Shown here piece by piece: positions 28,279 through 37,106 of a stretch of DNA of 64,000 nt. The DNA comes from an uncultured Clostridia bacterium. Lineage in GTDB: Bacteria; Bacillota; Clostridia; Lachnospirales; Anaerotignaceae. The notes beneath the pieces were generated by a model. That model worked only from the letters and a program-made list of their open reading frames with translations. It was not told the DNA's origin and did not search any database. The stretch spans positions 1-64,000 of the forward strand of contig CALWRF010000040.1 of NCBI GenBank assembly GCA_944383885.1. Reading direction: 5' to 3'. Each line of letters starts with the position of its first letter. The first letter of the stretch is position 1. A program made the translations under genes and the position numbers.

Positions 28279-29450
28279 AAGATTATGAAAAAATAGTTAA
28301 AGCTGCTGCAGAAGGTGCCGAAAAATACTTTCCTTCCCAAATGGAATACTTAAAAAAATTCTCGGCTATAGACTGCGGAACAGGCAATGAAGAAGGCAAC
28401 GAAAAAGTTGTAAATTTATTAAAAGACCTGCTCGTTTCAATGGGCGCCGATGTTGAAATTCATTATGAAAAAGGTCTTGGCAGCCATATAACGGCAAAAA
28501 TAACACCACAAAACCCAAACGGTAAAATAATACTTAACGGACATTTGGATACAGTTTTCGGCGAAGGCTTTACAGCCGCTCATCCATTTCATATTGAAGG
28601 CGACTGGGCTTACGGTCTGGGTATAGCGGACTGTAAAAGCGGTGTCATGATTTCAATATTCGCCGTAAAAGCAATGCAGGACGCTGGACTTCTTCCAAAC
28701 AAGGAGATAGAATTTATATTTAACTGCGACGAGGAGATAGGCACATCTTCCGGCAGTAAATTGTACGCCAAAGAAGCTCAGAATGCAGAATATGCCTTTG
28801 TTTTTGAAGGCGCTGAAAAAGAAGACGGCAAAGACGGCTTTGTTACCGCACGCCGCGGAGTTATACTCGGCACTATGGATATTGAGGGAAAAGAAGCCCA
28901 TGCCGGCTGCGCGTATCTTGAAGGCCGCAGCGCCATACTTGAAATGGCGCATAAAATAATAGAATTTTATAATTTTAACGACTACAAAAAAGGCATTTAT
29001 TACAACGTAGCCCCTGTTTCAGGCGGAAGACCAAACGGTATTGTAGCCGGAAGCGCGCACTGCGAATTTTGCGTAGCCGGAATACCTTATAACTCAGATT
29101 TTGCCTCTGTTGAGGCAAACCTTAAATCCCTTGAAAAGAGCGTTACAGTTGAAGGCTGCAAAGTAAAAGTAAATTACCATACCCTTTTCCCTGCCATGGA
29201 GAAAGGCGAACAGAACACAAAAGCATTTAATACGCTTAAAAAGCCTGCCGAGCTTTTGGGCATGGAAATTAACGAGCTTTATGTTCCGGGAGCTACCGAC
29301 GGAGCTTATTTCAGTTCACTGGGAATACCTACTGTAGATGCCCTTTCTGCTGAGTTTAAAGACATTCATACTGTTAACGAATGTGTTAACATGCCGTCAA
29401 TTAAAAATCGCACAAAATTCTTTGCCACAGTTTTAGGCTGTCTTGAATAA
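28275..29450 (+). CDS. M20-family metallohydrolase, possible formyl-aminopyrimidine hydrolase (YlmB-like)
   Basis: A 391-residue zinc-dependent amidohydrolase of the M20 (CPG2/ArgE/YlmB) family. Start ATG 28275 overlaps the thiY stop. Metal ligands and catalytic residues appear in NGHLDTVFG (His, Asp), LGIADCKSG, and the Glu pair in NCDEEIGTSSG; a late His is in DIHTVNE. In B. subtilis, YlmB removes the formyl group from the ligand of ThiY in the salvage of degraded thiamine, and coupling with thiY under a TPP riboswitch suggests that job here. A glutamate carboxypeptidase-like peptidase is the alternative. Confidence 0.8.
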   Translation: MKDYEKIVKAAAEGAEKYFPSQMEYLKKFSAIDCGTGNEEGNEKVVNLLKDLLVSMGADVEIHYEKGLGSHITAKITPQNPNGKIILNGHLDTVFGEGFTAAHPFHIEGDWAYGLGIADCKSGVMISIFAVKAMQDAGLLPNKEIEFIFNCDEEIGTSSGSKLYAKEAQNAEYAFVFEGAEKEDGKDGFVTARRGVILGTMDIEGKEAHAGCAYLEGRSAILEMAHKIIEFYNFNDYKKGIYYNVAPVSGGRPNGIVAGSAHCEFCVAGIPYNSDFASVEANLKSLEKSVTVEGCKVKVNYHTLFPAMEKGEQNTKAFNTLKKPAELLGMEINELYVPGATDGAYFSSLGIPTVDALSAEFKDIHTVNECVNMPSIKNRTKFFATVLGCLE

Positions 29451-29464
29451 AAATATAAACCACT

Positions 29465-29503
29465 AAAAAAGCACGAAAATATTTATAATATTCGTGCTTT
29501 TTA
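29465..29503 (+). terminator. terminator after the M20 gene
   Basis: Stem AAAAAGCACGAA / TTCGTGCTTTTT around an AT-rich loop, followed by T-rich sequence. Confidence 0.88.
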
Positions 29504-29589
29504 TTTTATTTTCCGTATTTTGATTTGACAACGCTTAAACATGGCTGTAAACTAAAACCTGCTTAAAACTTTTTAAGGAGCTGATCAAA

Positions 29590-30135
29590 CTGGACTGCTT
29601 AAACCTTTTTATTATATTTGCCAAAATAGGCGCTTTCACTTTTGGCGGAGGCTACGCTATGCTGCCTCTTATACAGCACGAAGTTGTTGATAAAAACAGA
29701 TACATAACTTATGAAGAACTTGTTGATATGATTTCTCTAAGCGAAAGCACTCCCGGCTCCCTTGCTGTAAATGTAGCCACATTTGTAGGCTATAAGCAGT
29801 ACGGCTTTTTGGGCGCGGCGGCAGCTACTTTAGGTGTTGTAGTTCCGTCATTTGTTATAATAGCTGTACTCTCATTTTTTATAGAGGCATTTAAAGAAAA
29901 TAAAATAGTGTCATTTGCCTTTTACGGTATAAGGATAGGTGTTTTATCACTTATAATAAATGCCTTTATGTCTATTTACAAAAGTTTTAAAAAGACGCCC
30001 GTTAATGTATTTCTTATTGTACTTACATTTTTGTGCGTAGCTGTATTTAAAATAAACGCTATTATAATGCTTATTTTCTGTGCTGCCGCCGGCGTAATAC
30101 GAGCCTTTATTACAGGAAGGGAGAGTTTAAAATAA
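29590..30135 (+). CDS. chromate transporter (CHR family), first subunit
   Basis: A 181-residue membrane protein, half of a two-gene short-chain CHR transporter. These move chromate or related anions; the true substrate is often unknown. The frame extends upstream of the first ATG (29659) through KIGAFTFGGGYAML, which is the family's N-terminal motif, so the real start must lie before it. CTG at 29590, nine bases after AAGGAG, gives the same distance to this motif as in the paralogous next gene. Membrane segments alternate through about 175 residues. It overlaps the second subunit gene by one base. Confidence 0.87.
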   Translation: MDCLNLFIIFAKIGAFTFGGGYAMLPLIQHEVVDKNRYITYEELVDMISLSESTPGSLAVNVATFVGYKQYGFLGAAAATLGVVVPSFVIIAVLSFFIEAFKENKIVSFAFYGIRIGVLSLIINAFMSIYKSFKKTPVNVFLIVLTFLCVAVFKINAIIMLIFCAAAGVIRAFITGRESLK

Positions 30136-30704
30136 TGATATATTTAACTCTTTTTATTACTTTCTTTAAAATAGGCGCTTTTACTTTTGGCGGGGGTTAC
30201 GCTATGCTGCCCCTTATACAAAACGAGGTTTTAAACCACGGCTGGGCAACTATGGAAGAACTTGTTAACTTCCTTGCCATAAGCGAAAGCACCCCGGGAC
30301 CTTTTGCCATTAATATTTCAACATATATAGGCATGCGCTCAGCCGGTGTTTTAGGTGCCATTTGTGCCACAAGCGGTGTTGTGGCGCCGTCTTTTATAGT
30401 TATACTTATACTTGCCCGCTGTTACAAGGCTTTCAGCAGCCACTGGGCAGTAAAAGGCGCCTTGTTTGGTTTAAGACCGGCGGCTTGCGCTCTTGTTCTG
30501 TCGTCTGTTTTATCAGTTTTTATAACTGTTTTTTCGCCTTTCTGGCAGGAAAGTTTTAAAATAAGCCCTCTGTTTTTAGCGTCATTGGGCATATTTGTCC
30601 TTTCAACAGCAGGCTGTATTAAAAAAGCCAACCCTATACTTGTAATTGTGCTTTCGGCAGCAGCAGGGATAATTTTAGGTACGGCTGGTTTAATTACTAT
30701 TTAA
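30135..30704 (+). CDS. chromate transporter (CHR family), second subunit
   Basis: A 189-residue CHR-domain membrane protein, paralogous to the gene before it: both have KIGAFTFGGGYAMLPLIQ and a SESTPG motif. The start ATG overlaps the preceding TAA. Two-gene CHR pairs work as a heterodimer equal to one long-chain ChrA. It ends convergent with, and four bases over, the unknown gene to the right. Confidence 0.9.
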   Translation: MIYLTLFITFFKIGAFTFGGGYAMLPLIQNEVLNHGWATMEELVNFLAISESTPGPFAINISTYIGMRSAGVLGAICATSGVVAPSFIVILILARCYKAFSSHWAVKGALFGLRPAACALVLSSVLSVFITVFSPFWQESFKISPLFLASLGIFVLSTAGCIKKANPILVIVLSAAAGIILGTAGLITI

Positions 30705-31396
30705 AACCAGTAAAAGCATTTATAATGAGTTTCATCATTTACATAAAACAGCTGTAAAAAGTGACAGCTTGAAAGTGAGTTTTCAAAAGAAAAGTCTTTT
30801 CTGCTCTCATATATAAGCTCCATAGCGTCTTTGTCTTTGTTGCAGTAAAAAACAGTAAAAGTGCCTTTAAGCGAGCCATTTTCAATAAGTTCTTCCCTGC
30901 CGGCGCTTTTTATTGTTTTTAAACTTCTGCTGTTTGTGCCAAACTCATTGGAAAAAGCGTCTAAATCCAGATTAAAAAATCCGTTTCCTTTTATGCTGTC
31001 CATAAGCACCATTGCCATTTGGGCGCAGTCTTTAAAATTATCAAAGCACAAGACATAGCTTAAAATATATTTCTCTTTGCCACACTCTTTTCCGTCTGTT
31101 TCCCAGTCAACAGGAAAAAACGGGGACTGCGCTTCTTTGTTTTCAGCCTCAAAAACAGCCTTTTTAATGCTGTTTTCATCAGGTGAAACAACAAACAGAA
31201 ACCGGCTTTGCATAATATCGTATTCCGGGTCAAAATATCCGTCTACAGTTATAATTAAATCATCAGCAGACGGCGTACTGCCGTTAAAAAACTTAAATTC
31301 TGTTTTGTCATTTCCTCCTTCACGGCTTAAATTAAGGCTTTCAATATCAATGTAATCTTTTAAATTATCCAAGTCACCGGAAAAATAAAAATCCAT
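30701..31396 (-). CDS. uncharacterised 231-residue protein
   Basis: I do not recognise this gene. The product is soluble, acidic and rich in Phe and Asp, with no signal peptide or membrane segment, and reads like a mixed alpha/beta domain of the kind seen in unnamed Firmicutes proteins. ATG 31396 is preceded by AAGGAGGG. It is transcribed alone, between the chromate transporter and the cobalt importer. Coding is supported by the good ribosome site and its clean length. Confidence 0.7.
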   Translation of the reverse strand: MDFYFSGDLDNLKDYIDIESLNLSREGGNDKTEFKFFNGSTPSADDLIITVDGYFDPEYDIMQSRFLFVVSPDENSIKKAVFEAENKEAQSPFFPVDWETDGKECGKEKYILSYVLCFDNFKDCAQMAMVLMDSIKGNGFFNLDLDAFSNEFGTNSRSLKTIKSAGREELIENGSLKGTFTVFYCNKDKDAMELIYESRKDFSFENSLSSCHFLQLFYVNDETHYKCFYWF

Positions 31397-31454
31397 GGTA
31401 CACCCTCCTTATGTTATAAATAAAGTATACCATTACAAAGGCGTTATTAAAAGG

Positions 31455-32285
31455 TTACTTAATAAGCATTTCAAGCTCAGTTATATTTTTCGGCGCCGTG
31501 GAGTTTGCTGCTATAACGCCTTTGTTTATAAGCATTTTATATGTTTTTATTATCTGCGGCTCATATAAACCGGCAAAGTCCAAAAGCTCATTATTTAAAA
31601 ATAAATCTTCTGTTTTGCCGTTAAAAACTACTTTTCCATATTTAAGCACAATTACACTCTCTGCCCAGTTTAGTACAAAATCCATATTGTGGCTTGATAT
31701 AATAACAGTTTTGCCTTTAAGGCTTAAATCGTCTATTATTTTGTAAACAGTTTTAGTATTTACCGTATCAAGGTAAGCCCCAGGCTCATCAAGTATAATT
31801 ACTTCCGGCTCCATAACCATAACTCCGGCAAGGGAAACTCTTTTTTTCTCTCCGCCGCTTAAAGCATGAACTGGCTTGTCAAGCAGGCTTCCCAAATTTA
31901 AAAAATCCGATATTCTTTTTATTTTTTCTTCCGCCTGACTGTTTGAAAAACCCATATTTAAAAGTCCGAAAGCTATATCCTGCCTTACGCTTGAAGAAAA
32001 TATCATATCATCTGGATTTTGAAAAACTATTCCTACAAAGCGCCTTAAATTTAAAAGTCCTTTTGATGAGTAATCAATTTTTTTGTCTTTAAAAAATACA
32101 GACCCTTTTTGCGGCTTGTTTATGCCGTTTAAACACAGAAATAATGTGGATTTTCCTGAACCGTTAGAACCTATAACGGCTGTTTTTTCTCCCTGTTTTA
32201 TGCTTATATTAACATCAAAAAGAGCTGTTTGTCCGCTATGGTAGCTGTAGTTTAAGCCTTGAGTTTTAATAATATAATCCATCAA
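31455..32285 (-). CDS. cbiO: cobalt ECF transporter ATPase CbiO
   Basis: A 276-residue ABC ATPase with Walker A GSNGSGKST, signature LSGGEKKRVSLAG and Walker B VIILDEPGAYLDT. It powers the CbiMNQO cobalt importer at the cytoplasmic face of the membrane. Last of four overlapping genes in the order cbiM-cbiN-cbiQ-cbiO, all under one cobalamin riboswitch. Confidence 0.93.
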   Translation of the reverse strand: MMDYIIKTQGLNYSYHSGQTALFDVNISIKQGEKTAVIGSNGSGKSTLFLCLNGINKPQKGSVFFKDKKIDYSSKGLLNLRRFVGIVFQNPDDMIFSSSVRQDIAFGLLNMGFSNSQAEEKIKRISDFLNLGSLLDKPVHALSGGEKKRVSLAGVMVMEPEVIILDEPGAYLDTVNTKTVYKIIDDLSLKGKTVIISSHNMDFVLNWAESVIVLKYGKVVFNGKTEDLFLNNELLDFAGLYEPQIIKTYKMLINKGVIAANSTAPKNITELEMLIK

Positions 32286-33064
32286 TATACACGCTCCAAA
32301 ACACTAATTAACACAATAATAAAAACAATTAATACGGCAAATAAAACATATTTTTTGCTGCTGTCATACTTTACATTTAAAAAACTAATATCTCCGCTGT
32401 AACACCGGCTTAACATGGCGTTATATATAAAAACCGATTTATTGTACGAAAGCACAAAAACACTGGAGAGCATAAGCGCCATTGAATTAATTCGTGTTTT
32501 GAATGTTCTCTGCGCCATACGGCAGTTTTGCGCTGTAATAATGCTTTGCGCCATATTAAGCACAATAAATATAAACCTGTATATCAGTATAAAAAGCTCT
32601 GTTATTTCTTTTGGGCATTTTATAGTTTTAAGTACATACACAATATCATTTACAGGTGTTGTAAGTGATAAAAAACACATAGAACTTAATGACGCGGCAG
32701 ATGTAAAAAACAGCCTTACGGCTTTTTTAACACCCTCACTGTTTACAGTTAAAAAATAACCGTCTAATATTTTTACAGAAAATATTCCTTCACCGCAGTC
32801 AGTTATGTCAAAAGAAACCATAAAAGAGCTTAGTGCAATAAACAATATTGGAAAAAGCATAAAATGCCTTATCAAATGATTGCTTAAACCGTCGTTTTTT
32901 ACAACATTTTTTATAATAATAAGCCACATTACAAACATTGCGAAAACACAGCCTAAAGGTTCTTTAAATATCACACATGCCGTTATAACGCTTAACGCAA
33001 AACCTGCTTTTATGTTTGGATTTATACTTTTTACGCTATGCGCAGAATTTACAAAATCAATCAT
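32282..33064 (-). CDS. cbiQ: cobalt ECF transporter transmembrane protein CbiQ
   Basis: A 260-residue membrane protein with five to six hydrophobic segments and the CbiQ C-terminal coupling region (AQNCRMAQRTFKTRINSM) that contacts the ATPase. Overlaps cbiO by four bases and lies 12 bases after cbiN. Confidence 0.88.
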   Translation of the reverse strand: MIDFVNSAHSVKSINPNIKAGFALSVITACVIFKEPLGCVFAMFVMWLIIIKNVVKNDGLSNHLIRHFMLFPILFIALSSFMVSFDITDCGEGIFSVKILDGYFLTVNSEGVKKAVRLFFTSAASLSSMCFLSLTTPVNDIVYVLKTIKCPKEITELFILIYRFIFIVLNMAQSIITAQNCRMAQRTFKTRINSMALMLSSVFVLSYNKSVFIYNAMLSRCYSGDISFLNVKYDSSKKYVLFAVLIVFIIVLISVLERVY

Positions 33065-33076
33065 ATAAATATCCCT

Positions 33077-33385
33077 TTAAACAGTGTCATTATTTGATTT
33101 TTTATTCTTCTCATAAAGCACGCCCAGTCCAAAGCCAAATACTCCTGCTCCCAAAGCTGCCTGAAGACAGAAAAGAAGTGATTCCGTTTCAGAACCGGGC
33201 GGTTCAAAAACAGGCGACGCCCAAGGCTCATACTCGTAGCCTACTATTTGGGAAATTTCATCACTTGCCGCATCATCAGAGCCGCCAAAATCAGATGTGC
33301 GGTTTGTTAAAAGCGGAAAAACAGCAATAGCGGCACAAATAAATAAACAAGCAATAACTTTTTTAAATGATAAATTCATATTCAC
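33077..33385 (-). CDS. cbiN: cobalt transport protein CbiN
   Basis: A 102-residue protein with two membrane segments (about 10-27 and 73-92) and the CbiN loop VGYEYEPWASPVFEPPGSET between them. CbiN helps load Co2+ into CbiM. It overlaps cbiM by four bases. Confidence 0.93.
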   Translation of the reverse strand: MNMNLSFKKVIACLFICAAIAVFPLLTNRTSDFGGSDDAASDEISQIVGYEYEPWASPVFEPPGSETESLLFCLQAALGAGVFGFGLGVLYEKNKKSNNDTV

Positions 33386-34131
33386 GCCTCCCTGTTTAAA
33401 ATACCTTTGTTGTCAAAATCCAAATCCGAAATTTTTTCAACGGCAGATAACGCCAAAGCCGTTATTATTCCTTCAATAACCGCAAGGGGTATTTGTGTTA
33501 AGGCAAATATAGCTAAAAATTTAATCATAGACATAATAATTCCGCCATTTGGCGATGGATAAGCCACTGAAAGCTGGAAAGATGTTACACAGTATGTAAA
33601 TAAATCGCCTAAACCTGCCGCTAACGCCGCTGAAATAAATTTTCCGGCTTTTAATTTTCTGCAAATTTTATAAACCCCATAGGATACAAAAGGTCCTGCC
33701 ACAGCCATTGAAAAAGTATTGGCGCCAAGAGTTGTAATTCCGCCGTGAGCCAAAAGAAGTGCCTGAAAAACAAGCACAATGGCGCCGATAATACTCATTA
33801 CCCATGGTCCAAATATAATAGCGCCAAAGCCTACGCCTGTAGGGTGCGAACTGCTGCCTGTAACAGATGGTATTTTAAGTGAAGAAAGCACAAATGTAAA
33901 AGCTCCAGCCATAGATAATATAATAAGGGCTTTCTTATTCCGGGACGTAATTTTTTTAAGCGAAATAAATCCCATAACAATAAAAGGAATACATAATACA
34001 AACCACAAAATACAATCCTTAGGCGGTATATACCCTTCCATAATGTGCATAGCCTGTGCCTTTTGGGGAACAGCAAAAAGCAGGCATAAAACAGCTGTTA
34101 ACAAAAACACTTTCTTTTCTTTCTTTGTCAT
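33382..34131 (-). CDS. cbiM: cobalt ECF transporter substrate-specific component CbiM
   Basis: The Co2+-binding membrane component. From ATG 34131 (AGGAGG upstream) the product has 249 residues: a cleavable N-terminal signal ending QKAQA, then the mature N-terminus MHIMEGYIPP, whose His residues bind cobalt, and about six membrane segments. A longer open frame reaches 34299 but runs through the B12 riboswitch and is not the start. First gene of cbiMNQO. Confidence 0.95.
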   Translation of the reverse strand: MTKKEKKVFLLTAVLCLLFAVPQKAQAMHIMEGYIPPKDCILWFVLCIPFIVMGFISLKKITSRNKKALIILSMAGAFTFVLSSLKIPSVTGSSSHPTGVGFGAIIFGPWVMSIIGAIVLVFQALLLAHGGITTLGANTFSMAVAGPFVSYGVYKICRKLKAGKFISAALAAGLGDLFTYCVTSFQLSVAYPSPNGGIIMSMIKFLAIFALTQIPLAVIEGIITALALSAVEKISDLDFDNKGILNREA

Positions 34132-34271
34132 AAAAATCCTCCTTTTGATAAATAAAAAAGCTGCCCGTATTTGAAAGCAATAACAAATACGCACAGCAAA
34201 ATAAGGCTTTTTAAAAAAGCCAATTAAACACAAATTTGTTATACACCGCAACAAATAAGCTTCCTTATTAC

Positions 34272-34425
34272 ATGGCAGGTCTTCTGGCTTAGACATCACA
34301 ACGTATTTACGCCTTCCCGTTTAAAACAGTGACATAATTATAAATACATTCCGTCATCACAGCGGCGGGACCGCACAGGCTTATCCTGTTTCCCTATTAT
34401 CCTTCCTTAAAAAGGCACCACATAA
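34272..34425 (-). ncRNA. cobalamin riboswitch
   Basis: Read on the minus strand: GGTGCC at the 5' end, AATAGGGAAACAGG, a GCGGTCCCGCCGCTGTGATG B12-box-like region, and the 3' words GGGAAGGCG and AGCCAGAAGACCTGCC. It ends about 140 bases before cbiM and should lower cobalt import when coenzyme B12 is plentiful. Confidence 0.93.
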
Positions 34426-34510
34426 TACTAAATTTTAAAAGTACACAATTTTTGTAATTATATAACACTCATTCAGCACAGTCAATACAAATAAAATAAC
34501 CGTACTAAAT

Positions 34511-35170
34511 TTAATCTAAAACGCTTTTTAAAAAATCCATAGCACCAAAAGCATCTTCAGCTACAAACAACGCTTTTTTAAGCATATCTTTAGGCGGATA
34601 AACCATATCCGGTATACAGATAACATTTATATTCGCCCTTAAAGCAGCTGCAACACCGTTTGGCGAGTCCTCGAACACAACAGTTTTTTCAGCAGCGGCA
34701 TTTTCTTTTTTGCAGGCAGTTAAGAATATGTCCGGCTCAGGCTTTGAGCGCTCAGTTTCTTCTCCGCCTGTTATAGAATTAAAATACTGCCTTAAATTGG
34801 CAGATTTCAGATATAAATCTACATAGCGGCTTTTGGTAGAAGAGGCAACAGCACATTTTATGCCTTTTTCATAAAAGAACTCTAAAAGCTCCGGTATGCC
34901 TTTTTTAACTTCTATTTTACCGCTTTGTGATAAACAGCTTACATTCTGCCTTGCTTTTTTGCTTATCTCTTCAAAAGGATAATTTTCACCATAATTCAAA
35001 AGCATTTTTTCTTTAAGGCTTTTCCCTGTAAGACCTATTGTGCTTATATAAACTTCTTTTGTAAGATTATAGCCGTAAGAAGCCATTACTTTTTTAAGCT
35101 CTTTTGCAAAAGTCCTCTCCGAGTCAAATATAAGTCCATCCATATCGAATACGGCAAGTTCAATTTCCAT
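34511..35170 (-). CDS. HAD-IA phosphatase (beta-phosphoglucomutase-like)
   Basis: A 219-residue HAD-superfamily hydrolase with motif I FDMDGLIFDSE, motif II AVASSTKSRY, Lys region GGEETERSKPEPD and motif IV VVFEDSPNG. The ATG at 35170 with GGGGAGG upstream is preferred to a longer in-frame extension. Members act on sugar phosphates. It lies between the B12-controlled operon and the recombinase region; its link to either is unknown. Confidence 0.9.
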   Translation of the reverse strand: MEIELAVFDMDGLIFDSERTFAKELKKVMASYGYNLTKEVYISTIGLTGKSLKEKMLLNYGENYPFEEISKKARQNVSCLSQSGKIEVKKGIPELLEFFYEKGIKCAVASSTKSRYVDLYLKSANLRQYFNSITGGEETERSKPEPDIFLTACKKENAAAEKTVVFEDSPNGVAAALRANINVICIPDMVYPPKDMLKKALFVAEDAFGAMDFLKSVLD

Positions 35171-35247
35171 TTTATACCTCCCCAAAAGCCGCGCGAAATT
35201 AAAATTTACAGTCTGTAATTTATAAGCACACGGCTGTTTCAAGGTCA

Positions 35248-35640
35248 TTACTCATCAAATGAGTCCAAACAGAATTTATAAAAGTTATAATCATAGCTGT
35301 CGCTTCCAACACCTATAGTAAACAGAAGCTCGTCAACGCCTTCTTCCATAAGGAATTTATAAGCCCTGTTATATCCTTCAAGTATTGATTTACGATTTAC
35401 ATAATATGTATAAAGCCATAAAACAGTCTTTTTCTCGCCTTCGATTTCTACTTCCTTATTTGGATTTTCAATAACCAATTTTTCAGCCTCGGTAGGAGAA
35501 ATACCGGTTTTTTTCTCCATGTCGTCAACATCTTTAATCATTTTTTTGCCTTCTTTAACAAGCTTGGCGAAATCGTCATGTGTAGCTTTAAGATAGCGTA
35601 TAGTTTTTATTTTCCCATCTGGAGTAAGATTTTCAAACAT
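35248..35640 (-). CDS. uncharacterised 130-residue protein downstream of the recombinase
   Basis: Not recognised. From ATG 35640 (GGGGGTG upstream) the product begins MFENLTPDGKIK and is small, charged, helical and soluble, with an aromatic C-terminal part. It lies 70 bases after the recombinase gene on the same strand. A recombination directionality factor would fit this position, but nothing in the sequence proves it; a plain housekeeping cargo gene is equally possible. Confidence 0.65.
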   Translation of the reverse strand: MFENLTPDGKIKTIRYLKATHDDFAKLVKEGKKMIKDVDDMEKKTGISPTEAEKLVIENPNKEVEIEGEKKTVLWLYTYYVNRKSILEGYNRAYKFLMEEGVDELLFTIGVGSDSYDYNFYKFCLDSFDE

Positions 35641-35710
35641 AACAGCACCCCCTGAAAATTCTTTTATAAAATTAGGATATTTTAAAAAAAGGATTATGTC
35701 AATACACATA

Positions 35711-37060
35711 TTAAAATCTGTAAAAAATATGCGCATTCCTCCCATTTATAACTACCTTCTCAATTAAAAGGCTTAATAAAAGCTTTTTCTGACCAAAAGG
35801 CATTTCTTCAATTTTTAATTGAAACTTATTTTTACTCTCATTAGAATTATGTTTCAATTCCTCAAGTTTTTTAATCCTTTCATTTATGTATTTTACACTT
35901 GCTCCGCCTTCTTCAACAGCCTTTACAAGATTGCTTATTCTGCTTTCAATCTCGGTTTTCTCAATACTTTCACTATAAGAAGATAAATAATAATTGGCAA
36001 CGCTTTCAGAGTCTGAAGCAATTTCCTTTTCCAAATCGTATATATTAAAGCCTTTATTCACCGTACAGCCTTTGGAACAAAACATATACCTTTTTTTGCC
36101 TGAATATATAATTTTAACGCTTTTGCCGCACTTGCCGCATTTTAAAAGTCCGGACAAAACCGACTGCTTTCCGTAAGTATTTGCACACACAGCACTGTTT
36201 AAATCAAGGCGCCTGTTGCAGTTTAAAAAAATATCCGGCGGTATAACGCCTTTATGTCCGGCAATGGAAAGCTTTTTCATGCAGCCGCCCTCTTTACCCG
36301 TAAGCATAGCGGCATTAACACCGTTAAAATCCTTTTCATTATTTTCTGCCTCAACGCCTTTTTCAGCATAATACCAGTAAATATCGCTGTTGCAGGCGGC
36401 GTAAATCGGATTTCTTATTATTCTGGAAACAGCTCTGCTGTCCCAATATTTTTCCGGGCATAAAAGAGAAGCTTCCTTTGCCGTATAAGAAAGGCTTTTG
36501 CCTTTGTAATAAAGACTGAATATTAATTTTATAACGCCTATATAACTGTTTTCTTTTAAATAAGACACTTTTCTGCCATCTGAAATATATTTTATAATTT
36601 CAAAGCCCAAAGGCGCCGGTCCTCCTGTCCATACGCCTCTTTTAAACCGCGCAAAATAATTATCCCGTATTCTTTCGGCTATAGTTTCTCTCTCCAGCTG
36701 CGCAAAGCTCATTATAATATACAGCATAGCCCTGCCTATAGGCGATGATGTGTCAAATTTTTCGTTAACTGATAAAAATTCAACCCCGTATCTTTCTATC
36801 TCCTGCCAGAAAGAAGAAAAATCAGCTATTGAGCGGCTGAGCCTGTCAAGTCTGTAGACTATTATACGGTCTATATTTTTATTCCTAATTTGACTCAGCA
36901 TATTTTTAAAAGCCGGTCTGTTAAAATTTTTGCCTGAAAATCCTTTGTCAGCAAAAACTTTATATTCCCCTTTAGCCTCTAAAGCGCAAATCTCAATTTG
37001 CGCATCTATTGAAATGCTGTCTTTTTTATCCACTGACTGCCTTGCATATATCGCATCCAT
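35711..37060 (-). CDS. large serine recombinase (site-specific integrase/excisionase)
   Basis: Catalyses integration and excision by a serine-linked 2-base staggered cut. From ATG 37060 (MDAIYARQSVDKK) it has 449 residues: resolvase domain with catalytic Ser9 and the arginines in YRLDRLSRS, the Recombinase domain (about 160-260, GGPAPLGFE), a zinc ribbon (CGKCGKSVKI ... MFCSKGC) and a coiled-coil stretch near 370-410. This is the type that excises sigK skin. An in-frame ATG at 37123, inside the attachment arm, would add 21 basic residues and has AAGGGA upstream, so the start is uncertain. The gene lies just inside the right junction of the element. Confidence 0.94.
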   Translation of the reverse strand: MDAIYARQSVDKKDSISIDAQIEICALEAKGEYKVFADKGFSGKNFNRPAFKNMLSQIRNKNIDRIIVYRLDRLSRSIADFSSFWQEIERYGVEFLSVNEKFDTSSPIGRAMLYIIMSFAQLERETIAERIRDNYFARFKRGVWTGGPAPLGFEIIKYISDGRKVSYLKENSYIGVIKLIFSLYYKGKSLSYTAKEASLLCPEKYWDSRAVSRIIRNPIYAACNSDIYWYYAEKGVEAENNEKDFNGVNAAMLTGKEGGCMKKLSIAGHKGVIPPDIFLNCNRRLDLNSAVCANTYGKQSVLSGLLKCGKCGKSVKIIYSGKKRYMFCSKGCTVNKGFNIYDLEKEIASDSESVANYYLSSYSESIEKTEIESRISNLVKAVEEGGASVKYINERIKKLEELKHNSNESKNKFQLKIEEMPFGQKKLLLSLLIEKVVINGRNAHIFYRF

Positions 37061-37106
37061 ACAAAAACCGCTTTTTCTTTTTTTATATTTATATTTAAAA
37101 TATAAT

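Noticed and set aside
34132..34299. In-frame N-terminal extension of cbiM
   Set aside because: It runs through the 3' part of the cobalamin riboswitch; ATG 34131 has a strong ribosome site and gives a proper signal peptide.
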